Shown here piece by piece: positions 25,544 to 34,660 of a DNA stretch of 64,000 nt. Source of the DNA: Indioceanicola profundi (lineage in GTDB: Bacteria; Pseudomonadota; Alphaproteobacteria; Azospirillales; Azospirillaceae); the NCBI RefSeq assembly GCF_003568845.1, contig NZ_CP030126.1, positions 3,083,501-3,147,500 of the forward strand, in the 5' to 3' direction. Every line of letters starts with the position of its first letter. Within the stretch, counting starts at the first letter, position 1. The notes beneath the pieces were generated by a model. The model saw nothing but the letters and a program-made list of their open reading frames with translations, had not been told where the DNA came from and did not search any database. A program made the translations under genes and the position numbers.

Positions 25544-26530
25544 TCAGCCCGCCAGCCGCACCTCCACCTTTTCTCCGCCGGCCAGCAGGCGCAGCTTTCG
25601 GGTGATGGCGGGCAGCTCCTTCTTATAGACCCGCTCCAGCGGCGTGATCTCCACCTCCCAGCCCCGCGGCGTGCGCTTGTGGGTCCAGGTGGCGACCACC
25701 CGGCCCTGGCGCAGCACCACCGGGCTGATCCAGCCGGCGGTGCGGTAGACGGCCGGGCGGAACCGGTCGGCCAGATACTGGCCGGTGTCATTGTGCGCCA
25801 GCAGATAGGGATCGAACAGGGGCGTGACCGCGATGGCCCCCTCCGCATGCTCGGCAGTCCGCAGGGCCTCCTCGTCGCGCGCCAATGCGAAGGCCGGGCG
25901 GCCGGCCAAGTCGACGGGCAGCAGCTCCGCCGCCAGATCGGCGAAGGCGTCGCGCACCGGTTCGGCATAGAGCCCGACGAACTTGCGGAAATCGGCCGGG
26001 GCGGCGGGGCCATATGCTGCCAGATAGCGGCGCAGGATCTCCGCCATGGCGGCACGGGGCTCCGCCGCCTCCACATCGCCGGCCCAGCCGGGCAGGTGGA
26101 CGAACTTGGCCTCCCGCTCCTCCCCCTCCACCGCCGGGCCGTGGCAGACATGGCCGAGCGCGCAGGCCAGCTTGATCACCCCGCCCCAGCTATGCTCCAG
26201 CCAGGGCCGCGCCCACTCGCCCAGCGTGGGCACCAGGCGGCGGGACAGGTCCATGCGGCTGTGCGGTCCATGCAGGGCCAGCGTCTCCGCCACGGCGGCC
26301 ACCAGCGCCTCCACCTGCGCCGGGCTCAGCCCCTCGCTCTCATACCAGTTGTGGTAATTGCCGACGCGCAGCCGCCGCATGGCCAGCAGCAGCCCCAGAT
26401 CCTCCCGCGGCACCAGATGCAGGGTGGAGCGCTGGGCCCACAGCTTCACCAGGCTGCGGTCCCGCCACAGCGCCGCCTCGGCCGCCGCCTCGCTGAACCC
26501 GGTGGCGGACCGGACGCGCAGTTGCAGCAC
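25544..26530 (-). CDS. winged-helix AlkZ-like (DUF1006/HTH_42) DNA glycosylase-type protein, N-terminus uncertain
   Basis: The frame starting at GTG 26530 gives 328 residues with the layout of HTH_42/AlkZ-like proteins (LVPREDLGLLLAMR, HLPGWAGD, DPYLLAHNDTGQYL, GWISPVVLRQGRVVATW). Relatives are monofunctional glycosylases that remove alkylated bases or unhook interstrand crosslinks. Codons continue in the same frame upstream of 26530 (LAFRLARQHLSS ... LLGAQAQVYSAG), including the expected QAQ catalytic-type motif at about 26536-26550, so the true protein is about 36 residues longer. No in-frame start exists further up, and one missing base in the four-G run at 26641-26644 would connect it to a GTG in another frame. 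The real 5' end is probably near 26,650. Confidence 0.72.
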   Translation of the reverse strand: MLQLRVRSATGFSEAAAEAALWRDRSLVKLWAQRSTLHLVPREDLGLLLAMRRLRVGNYHNWYESEGLSPAQVEALVAAVAETLALHGPHSRMDLSRRLVPTLGEWARPWLEHSWGGVIKLACALGHVCHGPAVEGEEREAKFVHLPGWAGDVEAAEPRAAMAEILRRYLAAYGPAAPADFRKFVGLYAEPVRDAFADLAAELLPVDLAGRPAFALARDEEALRTAEHAEGAIAVTPLFDPYLLAHNDTGQYLADRFRPAVYRTAGWISPVVLRQGRVVATWTHKRTPRGWEVEITPLERVYKKELPAITRKLRLLAGGEKVEVRLAG

Positions 26531-26750
26531 GCCGGCCGAATAGACCTGCGCCTGCGCGCCCAGCAGCGCCCGTGCGGCGGTGAGCGCATCCGGGGCCGGG
26601 CTAGACAGATGCTGCCGCGCCAGCCGGAAGGCCAGCGCCTGGGGATGGAGACCTGCACGGGATGCACCCAGGCGAACAAGAAGGGAACGGGAGAGTGCCG
26701 CAGGGCGGGGATGCTGGCAAGAGAGGAGGCGGCGTCGGCCCCGACCCCGG

Positions 26751-26790
26751 AAACAAGAACCGCCCGCCAGGGCTTCCCCCGGCGGGCGGC
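26751..26790 (-). terminator. rho-independent terminator of the CoA-transferase operon
   Basis: CCGCCCGCC (26760-26768) and GGCGGGCGG (26781-26789) form a strong stem; on the minus strand it is followed by TTCTTGTTT. It lies 25 bases after the subunit B stop codon. The rest of the 284-base gap up to 26530 appears to hold the true N-terminus of the AlkZ-like gene. Confidence 0.85.
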
Positions 26791-26814
26791 TCTACTCCTG
26801 GACCCCGGACCGGG

Positions 26815-27474
26815 TCAGAGGGCGGAGGTGAACTCGCCTTCGGTCTTGGCCTTGATTTCGTCCAGCGTGACGCCGGGGGCCAGCTCGATCAGCCTCATGC
26901 CCTCGTCGCCATGCTTGTCGATGGTGAAGACGCCGAAGTCGGTGACCACCATGTCCACCACCCGCGTGCCGGTCAGCGGCAGGTCGCAGGCCTTCAGCAG
27001 CTTGGGCTGGTCGGCCCCGGTGGCCTTGTCCTTGGCGGTGTGCTCCATCACCACCACCACCTTCTTCACGCCGGCCACCAGGTCCATGGCCCCGCCCATG
27101 CCCTTGACCATCTTGCCGGGGATCATCCAGTTGGCAAGGTCGCCATTCTGGGCCACCTGCATGGCGCCCAGCACCGACAGGTCGATATGGCCGCCGCGGA
27201 TCATGCCGAAGCTGTCGGCGGAGCTGAAGAAGCTGGTGTGGGGCAGCTTGGTGATGGTCTGCTTGCCGGCATTGATCAGGTCCGGGTCCTCCTCCCCCTC
27301 ATAGGGGAAGGGGCCCATGCCCAGCATGCCGTTCTCCGACTGCAGCGTCACATGCATGCCCTCGGGGATGTAGTTCGCCACCAGGGTCGGGATGCCGATG
27401 CCCAGATTCACATAGAAGCCGTCGCGCAGTTCCTTGGCGGCGCGGGCGGCCATTTCGTCACGGGTCCAAGCCAT
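26815..27474 (-). CDS. 3-oxoacid CoA-transferase subunit B
   Basis: A 219-residue subunit with the catalytic Glu47 in the motif QSENGMLG and family segments [31 protein letters not shown] and [18 protein letters not shown]. With subunit A it transfers CoA from succinyl-CoA (or acetyl-CoA) to acetoacetate in ketone-body or polyhydroxybutyrate metabolism; SCOT-type specificity is likely but not provable. It follows subunit A by 18 bases on the same message. Confidence 0.93.
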   Translation of the reverse strand: MAWTRDEMAARAAKELRDGFYVNLGIGIPTLVANYIPEGMHVTLQSENGMLGMGPFPYEGEEDPDLINAGKQTITKLPHTSFFSSADSFGMIRGGHIDLSVLGAMQVAQNGDLANWMIPGKMVKGMGGAMDLVAGVKKVVVVMEHTAKDKATGADQPKLLKACDLPLTGTRVVDMVVTDFGVFTIDKHGDEGMRLIELAPGVTLDEIKAKTEGEFTSAL

Positions 27475-27492
27475 GGTCGTGGTCTCCCTTTC

Positions 27493-28197
27493 TCAGCCGC
27501 GCTTCCGGGTGGTGCGCTGTTCGATGCGCTTCTCGTAGTTCTTCCCCTCGATAATGCGCTGGACGAAGATGCCGGGGGTGTGGATGTGGTCGGCATCCAG
27601 CTCGCCGGCCGGAACCAGCTTCTCCACCTCGGCCACGGTGACCTCGCCGGCGGTGGCCATCATCGGATTGAAGTTGCGAGCGGTCATCCGGTAGATCAGG
27701 TTGCCCTCGGTATCGCCGATATGGGCCTTCACGATGGACAGGTCGGCCTTCAGGCCGCGCTCCATCACATAGGTCTCCCCGTCGAACTCCCGCACCTCCT
27801 TGCCCTCGGCCACCAGCGTGCCGACGCCGGTCTTGGTGAAGAAGGCGGGGATGCCGGCGCCGCCGGCGCGGATGCGCTCGGCCAGGGTGCCCTGGGGATT
27901 GAACTCCAGCTCCAGCTCGCCGGACAGGTACTGCTGGGCGAACAGCTTGTTCTCACCGACATAGGAGCTGATCATCTTGGAGATCTGCCGGGTCTCCAGC
28001 AGCACGCCGAGGCCGAAGCCGTCCACGCCGGCATTGTTGGAGATCACGGTCAGCCCCTTGACCCCCGACAGCTTGATGGCCGCGATCAGGTTCTCCGGGA
28101 TGCCGCACAGGCCGAACCCGCCGGCCATGATCGTCATGTCGTTCCGCAGCAGCCCCGCCAGGGCCGCGACGGCGTCGGAATAGACCTTCTTGCTCAT
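27493..28197 (-). CDS. 3-oxoacid CoA-transferase subunit A
   Basis: A 234-residue subunit with the CoA-binding glycine motif MAGGFGLCGIPENLI (24-38) and the family signature SNNAGVDGFGLG, FNPQGTLAERIRAGGAGIPAFFT. It pairs with subunit B encoded downstream. The ATG at 28197 is followed by MSKKVYSDA, a standard N-terminus. Divergent from the GNAT gene at 28403 across about 205 bases. Confidence 0.93.
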   Translation of the reverse strand: MSKKVYSDAVAALAGLLRNDMTIMAGGFGLCGIPENLIAAIKLSGVKGLTVISNNAGVDGFGLGVLLETRQISKMISSYVGENKLFAQQYLSGELELEFNPQGTLAERIRAGGAGIPAFFTKTGVGTLVAEGKEVREFDGETYVMERGLKADLSIVKAHIGDTEGNLIYRMTARNFNPMMATAGEVTVAEVEKLVPAGELDADHIHTPGIFVQRIIEGKNYEKRIEQRTTRKRG

Positions 28198-28402
28198 GGC
28201 TCCAGCGATTCCCCCTAGTATTTTGTGTCGCAGGTGCGAAAGGCTCTACGCCGCGCCCGCGTGTGAGTCAATCAGCCGAAGGTGAATGACCATTCAGGTT
28301 CAGGGCCGGCGCGGCGCTGATGCCGGCCGTCCTGGGCTTGCGGCATGCGCGTTAAAGGTGCAATGCTATTTCCACTTCCTAAAGCGGCTCACCCGGTACC
28401 CC

Positions 28403-28915
28403 ATGTTCGGCGCACCCGACCGGTTCAACACCGAACGCATCGCCGCCGCCCGGCTGACCCGGCGGGACGAGGAGGTGATCCTGTCCATGCACAACGACCC
28501 CGTCGTCATGGCCAGCATCGGGGGCGTGCAGGACCGCGCCATGACCGAAAATTACATGCGCCTCAATCTGGAGCACTGGCAGCGCAGGGGCTTCGGCATC
28601 TACCTGCTGCATGGCCGCCTCGATGGCGCCCTGCTGGGCCGGGCCGGCATCCGCACCACGAAGGTGCAGGGGGCGGAGGAGGTCGAACTGTCCTATGTGC
28701 TGATGCCGGGCGCCTGGGGGCGGGGTCTGGCGACCGAAGCGGCGCGGGCGTTGGTGGCTCTGGCGCGCGACGTGCTGTCGCTGCCCGGCCTTGTCGCCTT
28801 CATCGCCGCCGCCAACGCGCCATCGCAGCGCGTGGCGGGCAAGTGCGGCTTCATCCGCCAGGGAGTGGTGGAGCGATCCACCGGCCCGCACGAGCTGCAC
28901 CGGCTGGTCTTCTGA
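28403..28915 (+). CDS. GNAT family N-acetyltransferase (RimJ/RimL-like)
   Basis: A 170-residue acetyltransferase with the GNAT acetyl-CoA loop in YVLMPGAWGRGLATEAARALV (about 95-115) and the RimL-like C-terminal NAPSQRVAGKCGFIRQGVV. The ATG at 28403 (MFGAPDRF) gives the normal length; the longer frame upstream lacks coding character. The acceptor is unknown. It precedes dnaN by 167 bases. Confidence 0.85.
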   Translation: MFGAPDRFNTERIAAARLTRRDEEVILSMHNDPVVMASIGGVQDRAMTENYMRLNLEHWQRRGFGIYLLHGRLDGALLGRAGIRTTKVQGAEEVELSYVLMPGAWGRGLATEAARALVALARDVLSLPGLVAFIAAANAPSQRVAGKCGFIRQGVVERSTGPHELHRLVF

Positions 28916-29082
28916 AGCGGCTGCCCTCCGCGCAACCGCAGGCTTAATCCGGCGCAGTGCAAGAAGCTCTGTTCCTCCCAATCGCTTATGCTATTGTGTG
29001 GCCCCCTTCCGGGGAGGAGTGAAACTAAGGCGCTGTGGCGAACCGGTCCGGATCGCGGCGGCGGGTAGAGAAACGGAACGCG

Positions 29083-30204
29083 ATGAAGATCACGATCGAG
29101 CGTGCGGCCCTGCTTCGGTCTCTCGGCCACGTCCAGAGCGTTGTTGAGCGGCGGAACACGATTCCCATTCTCTCCAACGTTCTGCTGCGCGCTGAGAACG
29201 GGGAGCTGTCGCTGACCGCGACCGACATGGACCTCGAGATCGTGGAGAGCGTCCCGGCCGACATCTCGCGCCCCGGCTCCGCCACCGCGCCGGCGCACAC
29301 CCTTTACGACATCGCGCGCAAGCTGCCCGACGGCTCCCAGGTGGAGCTGGACGCCACCGGCGATCTGCTGACGCTCCGCTCCGGCCGCTCCCAGTTCAAG
29401 CTGGGCACGCTCCCGGTCGAGGACTATCCGCAGATGGCGGGCGGCGACCTGGGGCATCGCTTCCAGCTCACCGCGTCCGAGCTGAAGATGCTGGTGGACC
29501 GGACCAAGTTCGCCATCTCCACCGAGGAGACGCGCTATTATCTGAACGGCATCTACGTCCACGCCACCAAGCCGAAGGCCGCCGGCGAGGCGCAGATGCT
29601 GCGCGCCGTGGCCACCGACGGCCACCGGCTGGCGCGGGTGGAAATGGCGCTGCCGGACGGCGCCGCCAACATCCCCGGCGTGATCGTGCCGCGCAAGACC
29701 GTGCTGGAAGTGCGCAAGCTGCTGGACGAGGCGGCGGACCTGATCGAGGTCCAGCTCTCAGACACCAAGGTGCGCTTCGCCTTCGACAGCATCACCCTGA
29801 CCAGCAAGCTGATCGACGGCACCTTCCCGGATTATGAGCGGGTGATCCCGGTCGGCAACGACAAGGCGCTTGAGGTCAATCCGAAGGACTTCGCCGCCGC
29901 CGTCGACCGCGTCGCCACCATCAGCACGGAGAAGAGCCGTGCGGTGAAGCTGTCGCTGGACCGCGGCGTGCTGACCCTCTCCGCCTCCTCGCCGGAAGCG
30001 GGCAGCGCCACGGAAGAGCTGGAGGTCATGTACGACGCCAGCGCGCTGGAGATCGGCTTCAACAGCCGCTACCTGCTGGACATCACCCAGCAGATCGAAG
30101 GCGACGGGGCCCGCTTCAAGATGGCGGATGCCGGCAGCCCGACGGTGGTGCAGGATATCGCCGACGGCAGCGCCCTTTATGTGCTGATGCCCATGCGGGT
30201 GTGA
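29083..30204 (+). CDS. dnaN: DNA polymerase III sliding clamp (beta subunit)
   Basis: A 373-residue clamp with the three repeated processivity folds. It opens with MKITIERAALLRSLGHVQSVVERRNTIPILSNVLL and ends with the family C-terminal ADGSALYVLMPMRV. The ring tethers DNA polymerase III and repair proteins to DNA. The ATG at 29083 is the conserved start. Neither dnaA nor recF lies beside it; the flanking genes are two GNAT acetyltransferases. Confidence 0.97.
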   Translation: MKITIERAALLRSLGHVQSVVERRNTIPILSNVLLRAENGELSLTATDMDLEIVESVPADISRPGSATAPAHTLYDIARKLPDGSQVELDATGDLLTLRSGRSQFKLGTLPVEDYPQMAGGDLGHRFQLTASELKMLVDRTKFAISTEETRYYLNGIYVHATKPKAAGEAQMLRAVATDGHRLARVEMALPDGAANIPGVIVPRKTVLEVRKLLDEAADLIEVQLSDTKVRFAFDSITLTSKLIDGTFPDYERVIPVGNDKALEVNPKDFAAAVDRVATISTEKSRAVKLSLDRGVLTLSASSPEAGSATEELEVMYDASALEIGFNSRYLLDITQQIEGDGARFKMADAGSPTVVQDIADGSALYVLMPMRV

Positions 30205-30256
30205 GGCCGCGGGGCTCCGGCCCCGGCCTTTCCCGGCCAGACTTTCAAGACCGGAC

Positions 30257-30919
30257 ATGACGACGCCGCCCGACCTGCCCCGCCCGCCGGTTGATGCAAC
30301 CCTGTTCGCCGGGCGCACGGTGGATCTGGAGCGGGCGGATGTGGGGCTGCATGCGCCGGGGCTGTGGCGCGCCATCGGAGCGGACCCGAACCTCTGGACC
30401 CACATCCCGTCCGGCCCCTTCTATGACGAGGCGGAATTCACGGCCTGGCTTGCCGCCCGCATCGGGCGCGAGGGCGTCGCCATCTTCACCGTGATGGACA
30501 AGACCGCGCCCGAGGGTCCCGTGCCCGCCGGAATCTATTTCCTTCTCGGCATCGACCCCGAAATGGGCACGGCGGAGATCGGGCTGGTCTACGGCCCGGC
30601 CCTCGCCCGCCGCACCGGCGGAACGGAGGCCTTCTACCTGCTGGCGGGCCATGTGCTGGGCACGCTGGGCTATCGGCGGCTGGAATGGCGTTGCACCACC
30701 CGGAATGCCGAGTCGATGCGCGCGGCCGAGCGCTTCGGTTTCACCCGCGAAGGGGTGATCCGGCAGAGCGCCTGGCGCAAGGGCGTCAACTGGGACACGG
30801 CCGTCTATGGCCTGCTGGACCATGAATGGCCGGACATGGCGGCGCGGTTCGAGTCCTGGCTGTCGCCGGACAACTTCACGCCGGACGGGCGGCAGCTCCG
30901 CCCCCTGTCGGCGGCCTGA
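30257..30919 (+). CDS. GNAT family N-acetyltransferase (RimJ-like, larger form)
   Basis: A 220-residue acetyltransferase of the group with LFAGRTVDLERAD at the N-terminus, AEIGLVYGPALARRTGGTEAFYLLAGHVL and LGYRRLEWRCTTRNAESMRAAERFGFTREGVIRQ. This is the acetyl-CoA core plus the conserved C-terminal region seen in many proteobacterial homologues of yeast-type small-molecule or protein acetyltransferases. The substrate is unknown. It lies 52 bases after dnaN. Confidence 0.86.
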   Translation: MTTPPDLPRPPVDATLFAGRTVDLERADVGLHAPGLWRAIGADPNLWTHIPSGPFYDEAEFTAWLAARIGREGVAIFTVMDKTAPEGPVPAGIYFLLGIDPEMGTAEIGLVYGPALARRTGGTEAFYLLAGHVLGTLGYRRLEWRCTTRNAESMRAAERFGFTREGVIRQSAWRKGVNWDTAVYGLLDHEWPDMAARFESWLSPDNFTPDGRQLRPLSAA

Positions 30920-30959
30920 CGGAATATCCGGTAGGAGCCGCCGACAGGAGAATGGCCGG

Positions 30960-32096
30960 TCAGGCCACCTGGGCGGTGCTCCAGGCCTGGGGCAGGCTGT
31001 CCTCGAAGCTGGGATAGTCGATATAGCCCTTCGGCCCGTCGGTGTAGAAGGTGCTGCTGTCCGCCTCCGCCAGCGGCAGGTCGCGGCGGAAACGCTCCAC
31101 CAGGTCCGGGTTGGCGATGAAGGGCGTGCCAAAGGCCACCGCGTCGGCCGAACCGTCGGCCAGGGCGGCCGTGGCGCTGGCCTTGTCGAAGGCGCCGTTC
31201 AGGATCATCGGCCCGGTATAGATCCGGCGCAAAGTCGGCGCCACCCTGGGCTTGCCCGGCGGCGGACCCATCCGGTGCCCCTCCAGCGCCGGCTCGATGA
31301 CGTGCAGGAAGGCCAGATCGTAGCGGTTCAGCCGCTCCGCCACATGGGTGAACACGGCCGTGGGATTGCTGTCATACTGGCCGTTATGCTCGCCCGCCGG
31401 CGACAGGCGCAGGCCGACCCGGCCGGACCCGCCCCAGGCGTCGATCACCGCCTCCGTCACCTCGAACAGGAAGCGGGCGCGGTTCTCGATGCTGCCGCCA
31501 TAGCGGTCGGTGCGCAGGTTGGAGCCGTCGCGCAGGAACTGGTCGATCAGGTAGCCGTTGGCCCCATGGATCTCGACCCCGTCGAAGCCGGCCTGCTTCG
31601 CCCGCGCCGCGGCGGCGGCGAAGGCTTCCACCCGCTGGACGACCTCTTCCGTCTCCAGGGCGCGGGGGGTGACGCGGTCCAGCTTCTCATTGTTCCGGCC
31701 AAGCGTGATGCCGCCGGCGTTCACGGCGCTGGGCGCCACCGGCAGCCCGCCATCCTCCTGATAGACGGGATGGGAGTTGCGCCCGGTGTGCCAGAGCTGC
31801 AGCACGATCTGCCCGCCCTGCGCATGCACCGCATCGGTCACCCGCCGCCAGCCGGCAACCTGGGCATCGGTGTGGATGCCGGGTGCGCGCGGATAGGCCT
31901 GCCCCTCCTGCAGGATCTGGCTGGCCTCCGACACGATCAGCCCGGCGCCGGCACGCTGGGTATAGTAGGTCACGGCCAGGGAAGAGGGCACATTGCCTTC
32001 CGCCGCGCGCCCACGGGTCAGCGGCGCCATCACGATCCGGTTGCGCAACTCGAGTTCGCCCAGACGGATGGGCGTGAACAGGTCTGGAATGCTCAT
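30960..32096 (-). CDS. old yellow enzyme / NADH:flavin oxidoreductase (NemA-like)
   Basis: A 378-residue FMN barrel enzyme: LRNRIVMAPLTRGRA (18-32), the substrate-binding HGANGYLIDQFLRDGSNLRTDRYGG region with His177 and Asn180, GLRLSPAGEHNG and the late FGTPFIANPDLVERFR. Such enzymes reduce activated alkenes, nitro compounds and quinones with NADPH. The ATG at 32096 is canonical (MSIPDLFTPIRLG). A palindromic operator at 32139-32154 lies 43 bases upstream, as expected for a TetR-type repressor-controlled reductase, but no repressor gene is in the window. Confidence 0.92.
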   Translation of the reverse strand: MSIPDLFTPIRLGELELRNRIVMAPLTRGRAAEGNVPSSLAVTYYTQRAGAGLIVSEASQILQEGQAYPRAPGIHTDAQVAGWRRVTDAVHAQGGQIVLQLWHTGRNSHPVYQEDGGLPVAPSAVNAGGITLGRNNEKLDRVTPRALETEEVVQRVEAFAAAAARAKQAGFDGVEIHGANGYLIDQFLRDGSNLRTDRYGGSIENRARFLFEVTEAVIDAWGGSGRVGLRLSPAGEHNGQYDSNPTAVFTHVAERLNRYDLAFLHVIEPALEGHRMGPPPGKPRVAPTLRRIYTGPMILNGAFDKASATAALADGSADAVAFGTPFIANPDLVERFRRDLPLAEADSSTFYTDGPKGYIDYPSFEDSLPQAWSTAQVA

Positions 32097-32138
32097 GGAA
32101 AATGCCTTGTCGCCAAGGGAAAGATGGCGGCAACATAA

Positions 32139-32154
32139 TGTACCAATCGGTACA
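32139..32154 (-). promoter_or_regulatory. palindromic operator upstream of the old yellow enzyme gene
   Basis: A perfect inverted repeat: TGTACC (32139-32144), AATC spacer, GGTACA (32149-32154), extended outward by TAAT and ATTA. It lies 43 bases from the start codon and is strikingly A+T-rich for this genome. The layout matches operators of TetR-family electrophile sensors such as NemR in front of nemA-type genes; the regulator is not encoded here. Confidence 0.75.
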
Positions 32155-32321
32155 ATTAAGTGATCCGGGTCACAATCCGCGCACGCCGGACCGATCGGAC
32201 GGGGCGGTGCCACGCGGATGCCCTTGGCGGATGAGAGGCGGCTCCCCATTCCGCCCGGCCCGAATCCCCGGTATAGTGCCGGGGTGGGCCGCGCGACGGT
32301 CCAGGCCGCCATTCGGGTGTC

Positions 32322-33653
32322 ATGGTCTATCTGGAAATCGCGTCCGTCCTGTTGCTCATCCTGCTCAACGGGTTCTTCGCCATGTCCGAACTTGCGGTGG
32401 TTTCCGCCCGCAAGGTCCGGCTTCAGCAGATGCAGCAGGCGGGAAGCCGGGGCGCGGCCGCGGCGCTCAAGCTCCAGGAGGATCCCGGCCGCTTCCTCTC
32501 CGCCGTGCAGATCGGCATCACCCTGATCGGCGTCATCAACGGCGCCGTCGGCGGGGCCACCCTGGGCGAAAGGCTGGGCGCAGCCCTGCGCGCCCAGGGC
32601 TGGCTGGGGGAACAGGCCGAAACGGTGGGTATCGCCCTGGTCGTGGTGGTCATCACCTATGTGTCGCTCATCATAGGCGAGCTGGTGCCGAAGCGCATCG
32701 CTCTGAACAGCGCGGAAGGCATCGCCGCCTTCGCGGCCCCCATCATGCGCGCCGTCTCCCGTGCCACGGCCCCCTTCGTCTGGCTGCTGGGGGCCAGCAC
32801 CGAGGGTCTGATCCGGCTGCTCCGCCTGCCGGAGAAGCCGGAGAGCAGGGTGACGGAGGAGGAGGTCAAGAGCATGATCGCCGAAGGTAGCGCCTCCGGC
32901 GTGATCGAGCCGGGGGAGCGGCGGATGATCGAAGGCGTGATGCGGCTGGCCGACCGCTCCGTCCGCTCGCTGATGACGCCGCGGCTGGACATGGTCTGGC
33001 TGGACCTGGACGACGATATCGAGACGTTGCGGCGGAACATCGTCGAAAGCCGGCACAGCCGCATCCCGGTCTGCCGTGGATCGCTGGACGATGTGGTGGG
33101 GGTGGTGGCCACCCGCGACCTGCTGGACCAGTTGCTGGTCGGCGGCGAGCTCGACCTGCGCGCGGCCACCCGCGAGGCGCTGGTGGTGCATGACGGGACC
33201 GAGGTGCTGCGCCTCCTGGAACTGTTCCGCCAGCACCGGCAGCAGATGGCCGTGGTGGTGGACGAGTACGGGTCGGTGGAAGGCGTCGCCACCCTGACCG
33301 ATGTGCTGGAGGCTATCGCTGGGGAACTCCCCGGCCGGGAGGATGTGGAGGAGGATGAAGTGGCGCGCCGTGCTGACGGCTCCTTCCTCCTCGGCGGCAT
33401 GCTGGCGGTGGAGGAGGTGGAGGCCCTGCTGGGCATCAGGAGGCTGCGGGACCCGGATGGCGGCTATCATACGCTGGCCGGCTTCGTGCTGTTCCGGCTC
33501 GGCCACCTGCCCAAGGCCGGGGAACAGGTGGAACACGAGGGCTGGCGCTTCGAGGTGGTGGACATGGATGGACGCAGGATCGACAAGCTGCTGGCCGCTC
33601 CGGTCGGACCGGCGCAGGCCGACGATTCCGCATCCCTGCCGGCCGGGATGTGA
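32322..33653 (+). CDS. CNNM/CBS-domain hemolysin-family membrane protein
   Basis: A 443-residue protein: an N-terminal CNNM transmembrane domain (about 1-185; GFFAMSELAVVSARKVRLQQM), two CBS domains (about 205-330; SLMTPRLDMVWLDLDDDIETLR, VGVVATRDLLDQL, VVDEYGSVEGVATLTDVLEAIAG) and a C-terminal CorC_HlyC domain. Homologues are implicated in magnesium or cobalt homeostasis; 'hemolysin' is a historical label. It is the full-length membrane counterpart of the CorC-like protein at 45762. Single gene, ending about 100 bases before the rimP leader. Confidence 0.9.
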   Translation: MVYLEIASVLLLILLNGFFAMSELAVVSARKVRLQQMQQAGSRGAAAALKLQEDPGRFLSAVQIGITLIGVINGAVGGATLGERLGAALRAQGWLGEQAETVGIALVVVVITYVSLIIGELVPKRIALNSAEGIAAFAAPIMRAVSRATAPFVWLLGASTEGLIRLLRLPEKPESRVTEEEVKSMIAEGSASGVIEPGERRMIEGVMRLADRSVRSLMTPRLDMVWLDLDDDIETLRRNIVESRHSRIPVCRGSLDDVVGVVATRDLLDQLLVGGELDLRAATREALVVHDGTEVLRLLELFRQHRQQMAVVVDEYGSVEGVATLTDVLEAIAGELPGREDVEEDEVARRADGSFLLGGMLAVEEVEALLGIRRLRDPDGGYHTLAGFVLFRLGHLPKAGEQVEHEGWRFEVVDMDGRRIDKLLAAPVGPAQADDSASLPAGM

Positions 33654-33710
33654 AAAGCGCTTTCCCCGGAGGCGTGAAGGGACTATATAGACCGCAAATC
33701 CCATAACGAA

Positions 33711-33778
33711 CCGGCCAGCCGATGCGGTTGGCAGGCCGGATCGCTTTGCGGGTGGGCCATCGGCCCACCTTTTTGTTT
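33711..33778 (+). promoter_or_regulatory. leader RNA of the rimP-nusA-infB operon with anti-parallel hairpins and terminator
   Basis: Upstream of rimP lie a stem CCGGCC (33711-33716) / GGCCGG (33734-33739) and then a terminator stem GTGGGCC (33752-33758) / GGCCCAC (33762-33768) followed by CTTTTTGTTT. The terminator is 75 bases before the rimP start and well inside the probable transcript, so it can only act as a premature terminator or attenuator. Control of this operon through NusA-dependent leader readthrough is known in other bacteria. Confidence 0.7.
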
Positions 33779-33853
33779 ATCTGGGGTCCGCTTCGCCTGG
33801 ACGTCCTCGTTCCAGGCGCGGACCACCCGACCAAGGACTGGATTCGGCACCGC

Positions 33854-34585
33854 ATGGACGTCACGGAACACCTCTCGCAGATCATCACCCCCACCATTGA
33901 GGGAATGGGCTATGAGCTGGTGCGCGTGCATCTGACCGGCGGCGCCCGGCCCATCCTTCAGGTGATGGCCGAACGCCAGGACGGCGGCGGCATGACCGTG
34001 GATGATTGCGCCGATATCAGCCGGGCCGTTGCCGCCGTGCTGGACGTGGAGGACCCGCTCCCCACCGCCTACACGCTGGAGGTCAGCTCCCCCGGCATCG
34101 ACCAGCCGCTGACCCGGCTGAAGGATTTCGCCCGCAATGTCGGCATGGCGGCGCGGGTGGAGACGGGTGAGCTGGTGGAGGGCCGCAAGCGCTTCGTCGG
34201 CCGCATCCAGGGCGTGGAGGGCGACATCGTCCTGCTGACGCTGGAGCCGGACGCCGGCAAGCCGGCCAAGAGCAAGGCCCCGAAGACCAAGCAGCGCAAG
34301 CGCAAATCCGCCGAGTCGAGCCTGGCCGAGCCCATGCCGGCCCGCGCCGCCGCGGCGGAAAGCGTGACGGAAAAGCCGGAGGAGGCGGAGGCGCCAGTGG
34401 CGCGCATTCCCTTCGCCGCGATTTCCCGCGCCAAGCTGTTGCTGACGCCGGAACTGCTGAAGCGAGCGGCGGAGGCGCGCGCCGGCGCCGCTCCCGGCAC
34501 CGAAGGCGGCGAGATGGAGGTCGAAGACCGGCCGCGCAGGTCCAGGCGTGACGCCCCGGACGACGCGGACGGGCGGGACGCCTGA
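33854..34585 (+). CDS. rimP: ribosome maturation factor RimP
   Basis: A 243-residue RimP: the N-terminal domain [27 protein letters not shown], the family motif [18 protein letters not shown] and [20 protein letters not shown], then the SH3-like domain with [15 protein letters not shown]. It assists 30S subunit assembly. The C-terminal ~85 residues (a basic [11 protein letters not shown] stretch and an acidic tail) exceed the usual 150-200 residues and look disordered; a conserved piece [18 protein letters not shown] is embedded there. The ATG at 33854 is the family start. First gene of rimP-nusA-ylxR-infB. Confidence 0.93.
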   Translation: MDVTEHLSQIITPTIEGMGYELVRVHLTGGARPILQVMAERQDGGGMTVDDCADISRAVAAVLDVEDPLPTAYTLEVSSPGIDQPLTRLKDFARNVGMAARVETGELVEGRKRFVGRIQGVEGDIVLLTLEPDAGKPAKSKAPKTKQRKRKSAESSLAEPMPARAAAAESVTEKPEEAEAPVARIPFAAISRAKLLLTPELLKRAAEARAGAAPGTEGGEMEVEDRPRRSRRDAPDDADGRDA

Positions 34586-34660
34586 CACGAGCCCGAGTTG
34601 ACAACGAAAGGCGCACCCATGGCGGGTGGGCCGGATGAGGAATAAGCAGGAATCGCTTCG

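Noticed and set aside
29083-30204. dnaN as a marker of a replication origin here
   Set aside because: No dnaA, recF, gyrB or DnaA-box cluster lies nearby; in many alphaproteobacteria dnaN is away from the origin.
32322-33653. Hemolysin activity for the CNNM/CBS protein
   Set aside because: The name is historical; domain content points to ion homeostasis, not a toxin.
30960-33704. A single 914-codon minus-strand protein covering the old yellow enzyme and the complement of the CNNM gene
   Set aside because: Only the part downstream of 32096 has family motifs; the rest is the antisense of a well-supported gene.
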